Assembly (NCBI GenBank): GCA_003993805.1
Contig: RSEF01000012.1
Location: 2,831,766-2,895,765 of the forward strand
DNA from: Himantopus leucocephalus
Lineage: Eukaryota; Chordata; Aves; Charadriiformes; Recurvirostridae
DNA: 64,000 bases
Direction of reading: 5' to 3'
Part shown: positions 62,001-64,000 of the stretch, one piece after another
How positions within the stretch are numbered: position 1 is the stretch's first letter
Layout of the letters: every line of letters starts with the position of its first letter
The notes under the pieces: model-generated
Database searches by the model: none
Told to the model about the DNA's origin: nothing
The model's input: the letters and a program-made list of their open reading frames with translations, nothing else
Made by a program: the position numbers and the translations under genes

Positions 62001-63834
62001 AAATACGTGTGGAAACACTGTATATGGAACCAGTCAATTTCTCCTCTCTAATAGCAGAGACAAAGCTTGAGAAACCTGAGCAAGAGTTATCAGGACAACC
62101 AGGATCTCCAAAGCAGCCTCTCCAGCCCCCCGTTCCTGCTCCACAGCAGGAGTGTCAGCCTCAGGAACAGGAGCCAAGGAAGAGGGATGAAGGGAGAGAG
62201 CGGCGGCCCTCACAGGAGAAGAGAAGGGACACGGACCGGCACCAGGAGCTGCCTTCTCAGAGAGAAGCTGAGGAAGCCACACCACAGGATGGTGGAGGAA
62301 GCAGAAGTGAGTGACACAGGGCCCAAGTTTGGATTTCTTTTGCTTGCTCTCCATGAGGCCATCTGCAGAAAGGGCAGCATTTCCCTAAAACCTCTGGAGG
62401 ATGTTTCCATGTTCTGCAGATCATGGCATCAAGTAATGGTGGGCTGTCCAGCTCCGAAGATGCTGGCGAATTGCCTTTAGGAAAATTAATTCAGGGCAAG
62501 CTGTCTTCAGGATGTTACAGTTAACTTAGCACGGCAGAAAAAGTCTCTTTGTGCAGAAGTTACCCTGGGCGGAGCTTCTCTGAGGAGGAGCCTACATTCT
62601 GCTCTGTTTTCTGGGAAGGAAAGGTTAGCAATTGGAGGTGATACTCTGAGCATCTTGCAAAGAGGAGAGAAAAAAAGCGATGGCTTCCAGACTTAACTGC
62701 CAGAAGCCATGCTGTTGCTTTGGGTGGGTTTGGTTTTACTTGTGCTGTCACAATAAACTGAATTATCTTTTTTTTTTTTTACTACTTTTTCTTTCCTGGC
62801 CGTCTTCCTCATTGTGCTTCACAGCAATTATGCTGAAGCGTATTACTCGATTCACCCCACCAGAAGTGATTGTGGGGCTGCTGGCCCCATATGTGCGTCT
62901 CTCCACATCCAGCGTGCGCATTATGAAGAACAAGGCTGGCCGGATGGGGCAGACCTATGGCTTCATCGAACTGGATTCACACGCTGTAAGTAGTTTCCTG
63001 CTTTCATGGGCTCCCCCTGTTGGCATCTATATTCTGCAGAAGTAGAGAAACATCAGAAATCTAAGAAATCGCTGTACTTGTAAGGCAGCTGTCCTGGACT
63101 GAGTCCTCTCTTCTGCTTGTCTGGCTAGGTACAGGGAATATCTGATACAGCTATTCCTCTATGGCTTTAGGAGCCAGGCTGTTGTGACAAGCTGTGATGC
63201 TAAGTGAGTTTCTTGCCGCAGTATATTTCTTTTTAGACCCTCCAGAACTTGAACACCTCTTGCACAGGTATTTTGTTTGCAGGGAACTTGAATTCAACGG
63301 TTTCTTTCTGCAGAAGGCAAGAATCTTAATTAACAGACAGTCCCATGTTGGAGGGTTCCCATTTTTCTGGTTCTTGGTGACTCCCAGGCTCCATAGCTGT
63401 GCTCCCAGGCTCCATAGCATTAGTCCAGAGGGTGTTCACCCAAACTCTTTGGGGCAACAGCAGCCACGGTGCTGCATTGCGTAGCAGCCCTAGGAGAATA
63501 TAGTCCCTAGCTGGCCGCTGAAAATGGTCATAGGACAAGCAGAGAACCTAATAATGCATTTATCCTTTTTGTCGCATCCAAAATACCTTTCTCTGATATT
63601 TAGACAAAAGTGTTGTGTTTCCTGTCCTACTATGGTCATCATGTAAGCACAAAGCCTTCCTTTCAGGCAGATTGGATTTGGGAAACAGGCTTATGTTTCC
63701 TTTTCATGGATGTGAAATTCTCTTTTCCTTTTACAGGAGGCACTGAGGTTGCTAAAGATACTGCAGAATCTGGATCCCCCAATCTGCATTGATGGACGTA
63801 CGGTGGAAGTGAATCTTGCTACAGGAAGGAGAAG
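19965..63834 (+). CDS. RBM6: RBM6, RNA-binding motif protein 6, 5' two thirds (continues past window)
   Basis: RBM6 is a nuclear RNA-binding protein of the RBM5/RBM10 family that regulates alternative splicing. Coding exons: 19965-20008, 22065-23403, 24174-24263, 25236-25305, 37864-37937, 57981-58055, 59750-59810, 60873-60941, 62055-62306, 62825-62985, 63737-63834. They join in phase to 777 codons plus two bases. Order: start MWGDHRQGNRMGSF; about 20 tandem decapeptides of the DFRGRD type (residues ~80-280); a Gln run; RRM1 (~475-562); RanBP2-type zinc finger CX2CX10CX2C (562, 565, 576, 579); charged linker; RRM2 (from ~692). The human protein continues with an OCRE domain, a C2H2 finger and a G-patch, which would lie to the right. 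The ATG has A at -3 and is the first codon of the conserved N-terminus. Confidence 0.97.
20009..22064 (+). other. RBM6: RBM6 intron 2
   Basis: AT-rich intron with an A-rich stretch at about 21313-21345 and an AATAAA near 20778. No other structure was seen. Confidence 0.7.
22065..23403 (+). CDS. RBM6: RBM6 exon 3: large exon with DFRGRD decapeptide repeats
   Basis: A 1,339-base exon starting GSQEERFAPGWNREYPP after the shared Arg codon. From about 22258 to 22866 it encodes roughly 20 degenerate ten-residue units whose core is DFRGRD or DYRGRE. The same array is known in mammalian RBM6, where it has been linked to self-association. Downstream are a glutamine run (near 23170) and the conserved segment GGLDFLGRQDTDYR, which resembles the RBM5/RBM10 region ahead of RRM1. 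Ends CTT CAG at a GTAGGT donor. Confidence 0.96.
23404..24173 (+). other. RBM6: RBM6 intron 3
   Basis: A 770-base AT-rich intron. Its 3' splice site (tgtgaactcaag) has almost no pyrimidine tract, so it is weak. Nothing else was seen. Confidence 0.75.
24174..24263 (+). CDS. RBM6: RBM6 exon 4: start of RRM1
   Basis: Exactly 30 codons, DQDYRT through ATKDD, in phase 0 at both ends. It holds the RNP2 strand of RRM1 (KLIRLGGVP). Skipping would keep the frame but remove the first beta strand of RRM1. Confidence 0.95.
24264..25235 (+). other. RBM6: RBM6 intron 4
   Basis: A 972-base AT-rich intron with a good GTAAGT donor and a TTTTCCTGTAG acceptor. No further features were seen. Confidence 0.75.
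25236..25305 (+). CDS. RBM6: RBM6 exon 5: RRM1 middle
   Basis: 70 bases encoding ILNAFRGPDGTPVKDLRLKD and YSS, ending in phase 1 with a GTGAGA donor. Confidence 0.95.
25306..37863 (+). other. RBM6: RBM6 intron 5 (12.6 kb)
   Basis: Long AT-rich intron with no exon that continues RBM6 and no recognisable protein-coding remnant. Landmarks are an N at 26477 next to a 14-base T run, A runs near 25781 and 36479, a CAAA-rich stretch at 37548-37592, and AATAAA near 31650. GC-richer islands occur around 28.3-28.6 kb and 35.1-35.4 kb. Confidence 0.6.
37548..37592 (+). repeat. A-rich (CAAA)n simple repeat
   Basis: Low-complexity run of A blocks interrupted by C within RBM6 intron 5, about 270 bases upstream of exon 6. 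Confidence 0.85.
37864..37937 (+). CDS. RBM6: RBM6 exon 6: RNP1 of RRM1
   Basis: 74 bases encoding the RNP1 strand (YDYGYVCVEF) and SLLEEAIGCMEANQ. The donor is CAG|GTTGCT, poor beyond the GT. The exon is flanked by introns of 12.6 and 20.0 kb, and its length is not a multiple of three, so skipping it would shift the frame. Confidence 0.95.
39564..39804 (+). repeat. 120-base direct duplication joined at N (39684)
   Basis: Copy 39564-39683 and copy 39685-39804 are nearly identical, differing at a few bases, with a single N exactly between them. This is a typical unmerged overlap between contig ends, probably from two haplotypes. Confidence 0.85.
39877..40093 (+). repeat. 108-base direct duplication joined at N (39985)
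   Basis: Copy 39877-39984 and copy 39986-40093 are nearly identical (for example GCCTGCCTG against GCCTGCTTG), again with a single N exactly at the junction. Only 72 bases separate this pair from the previous duplication. Confidence 0.85.
57981..58055 (+). CDS. RBM6: RBM6 exon 7: end of RRM1
   Basis: 25 codons, GTLSIGGKEVTLEYTPCPEF followed by WRCKR, phase 0, with a GTAAGT donor. It completes RRM1 and gives the first zinc-binding cysteine (562) of the RanBP2-type finger. Confidence 0.96.
58056..59749 (+). other. RBM6: RBM6 intron 7
   Basis: A 1.7-kb intron with mixed composition and no recognised element. Confidence 0.7.
59750..59810 (+). CDS. RBM6: RBM6 exon 8: RanBP2-type zinc finger
   Basis: 61 bases encoding CKVCTVGYRSSCSYCKLPRD plus one base. 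With exon 7 it gives CX2CX10CX2C, the zinc ribbon found in RBM5, RBM6 and RBM10 that binds single-stranded RNA. GTGAGT donor. Confidence 0.95.
59811..60872 (+). other. RBM6: RBM6 intron 8
   Basis: A 1.06-kb intron; AATAAA occurs near 60611. Nothing else was seen. Confidence 0.7.
60873..60941 (+). CDS. RBM6: RBM6 exon 9: acidic linker
   Basis: 69 bases, in phase 1 at both ends, encoding a Gly/Ser/Glu linker (GSRAGPESRGGSEGEDASAE). The acceptor CCTCTCTTACAG and donor GTAAGA are good. The length is a multiple of three, so it could be a cassette. The sequence is poorly conserved with human, and the assignment rests on splice sites and phase. Confidence 0.75.
60942..62054 (+). other. RBM6: RBM6 intron 9
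   Basis: A 1.1-kb intron ending in a tandem acceptor TAGCAG. No other element was seen. Confidence 0.7.
62055..62306 (+). CDS. RBM6: RBM6 exon 10: charged linker before RRM2
   Basis: 252 bases encoding a Pro/Gln-rich then Arg/Glu-rich stretch (EPRKRDEGRERRPSQEKRRD), as in mammalian RBM6. The acceptor is a NAGNAG tandem (62052-62057), so the exon may also begin at 62058, changing one residue. It ends in phase 1 at a GTGAGT donor. Confidence 0.9.
62307..62824 (+). other. RBM6: RBM6 intron 10
   Basis: A 518-base intron containing AATAAA at 62752-62757 followed by a T run, and a pyrimidine-rich 3' end. Confidence 0.7.
62825..62985 (+). CDS. RBM6: RBM6 exon 11: RRM2 first part
   Basis: 161 bases encoding TIMLKRITRFTPPEVIVGLL and on to QTYGFIELDSHA. 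Both RNP2 (IMLKRI) and RNP1 (QTYGFIEL) of RRM2 are present. GTAAGT donor. Confidence 0.96.
62986..63736 (+). other. RBM6: RBM6 intron 11
   Basis: A 751-base intron with a short tandem duplication near 63384-63420 (two copies of a CCCAGGCTCCATAGC unit). Confidence 0.7.
63737..63834 (+). CDS. RBM6: RBM6 exon 12: RRM2 end
   Basis: 98 bases encoding EALRLLKILQNLDPPICIDG and RTVEVNLATGRRR, closing RRM2. It ends with two bases of a codon at a GTACAA donor; the next exon lies beyond the window. Confidence 0.95.
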
Positions 63835-64000
63835 GTACAAACAGATGAGGCAGTAGGGTTGTCCTTTGTGTGATGTCCTGCGAAGCTAGAGCTGTGTTGT
63901 CAGACCAGGTGCTTAAAGGTTGGCATGTGAATTAGCACAGATGTTTCTACAACCTAAAAATATGGTGGAGAGCTGAAGGCATCAGAGCTAGAAGAAGCTT
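63835..64000 (+). other. RBM6: RBM6 intron 12 (start only)
   Basis: Intronic sequence running off the window edge; nothing else was seen. Confidence 0.7.

Noticed and set aside
1..64000. Viral insertion because MST1R is the sea proto-oncogene
   Set aside because: The gene has its full intron set, promoter and conserved neighbours. No LTR, envelope or other retroviral sequence was seen beside it.

Overview
The window is a vertebrate, almost certainly avian, chromosome segment carrying three neighbouring genes: MST1R (RON, called c-sea in chicken) and MON1A on the minus strand, and the first two thirds of RBM6 on the plus strand. The order and orientation MST1R(-), MON1A(-), RBM6(+) match the conserved block at human 3p21.31. 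Very GC-rich DNA, roughly 100-base introns in MST1R and pentamer (GTGCC)n and (GGGAC)n repeats point to a bird microchromosome. The exact species cannot be told from the sequence.

Layout. Bases 1-380 are the 3' flank of MST1R. MST1R occupies 769-7926 in 20 coding exons that join in phase, giving about 1,406 codons: signal peptide, Sema domain with a furin site, PSI, IPT domains, transmembrane helix, tyrosine kinase and docking tail. A good acceptor at 8014-8016 and a donor at 8559-8564 suggest a non-coding first exon in a GC-rich promoter near 8.6 kb. Bases 8.9-9.9 kb hold no recognisable gene. MON1A runs 10870-13572 in five coding exons (549 codons); its probable 3'UTR contains a 100-N gap. 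A CpG island at about 14.4-15.4 kb separates MON1A from RBM6 and carries four ZNF143-type motifs and an ETS palindrome. RBM6 starts there with a non-coding exon, has its ATG at 19965, and continues out of the right end after coding exon 12 (63737-63834). Two very long introns (12.6 and 20.0 kb) surround its 74-nt sixth exon.

Biology. MST1R is the cell-surface receptor kinase for MST1/MSP. MON1A is half of the Mon1-Ccz1 exchange factor for Rab7 in late endosome maturation. RBM6 is a nuclear RNA-binding splicing regulator. They are neighbours by ancient synteny and do not form a functional unit.

No novel gene system was found. The most useful observations are: loss of the kinase catalytic-loop codons of MST1R at a single N; other single-N joints flanked by duplicated sequence, which look like unmerged contig overlaps; a microsatellite-encoded acidic C-terminus on MST1R; the ZNF143-motif cluster; and weak splice sites around RBM6 exons 4 and 6.
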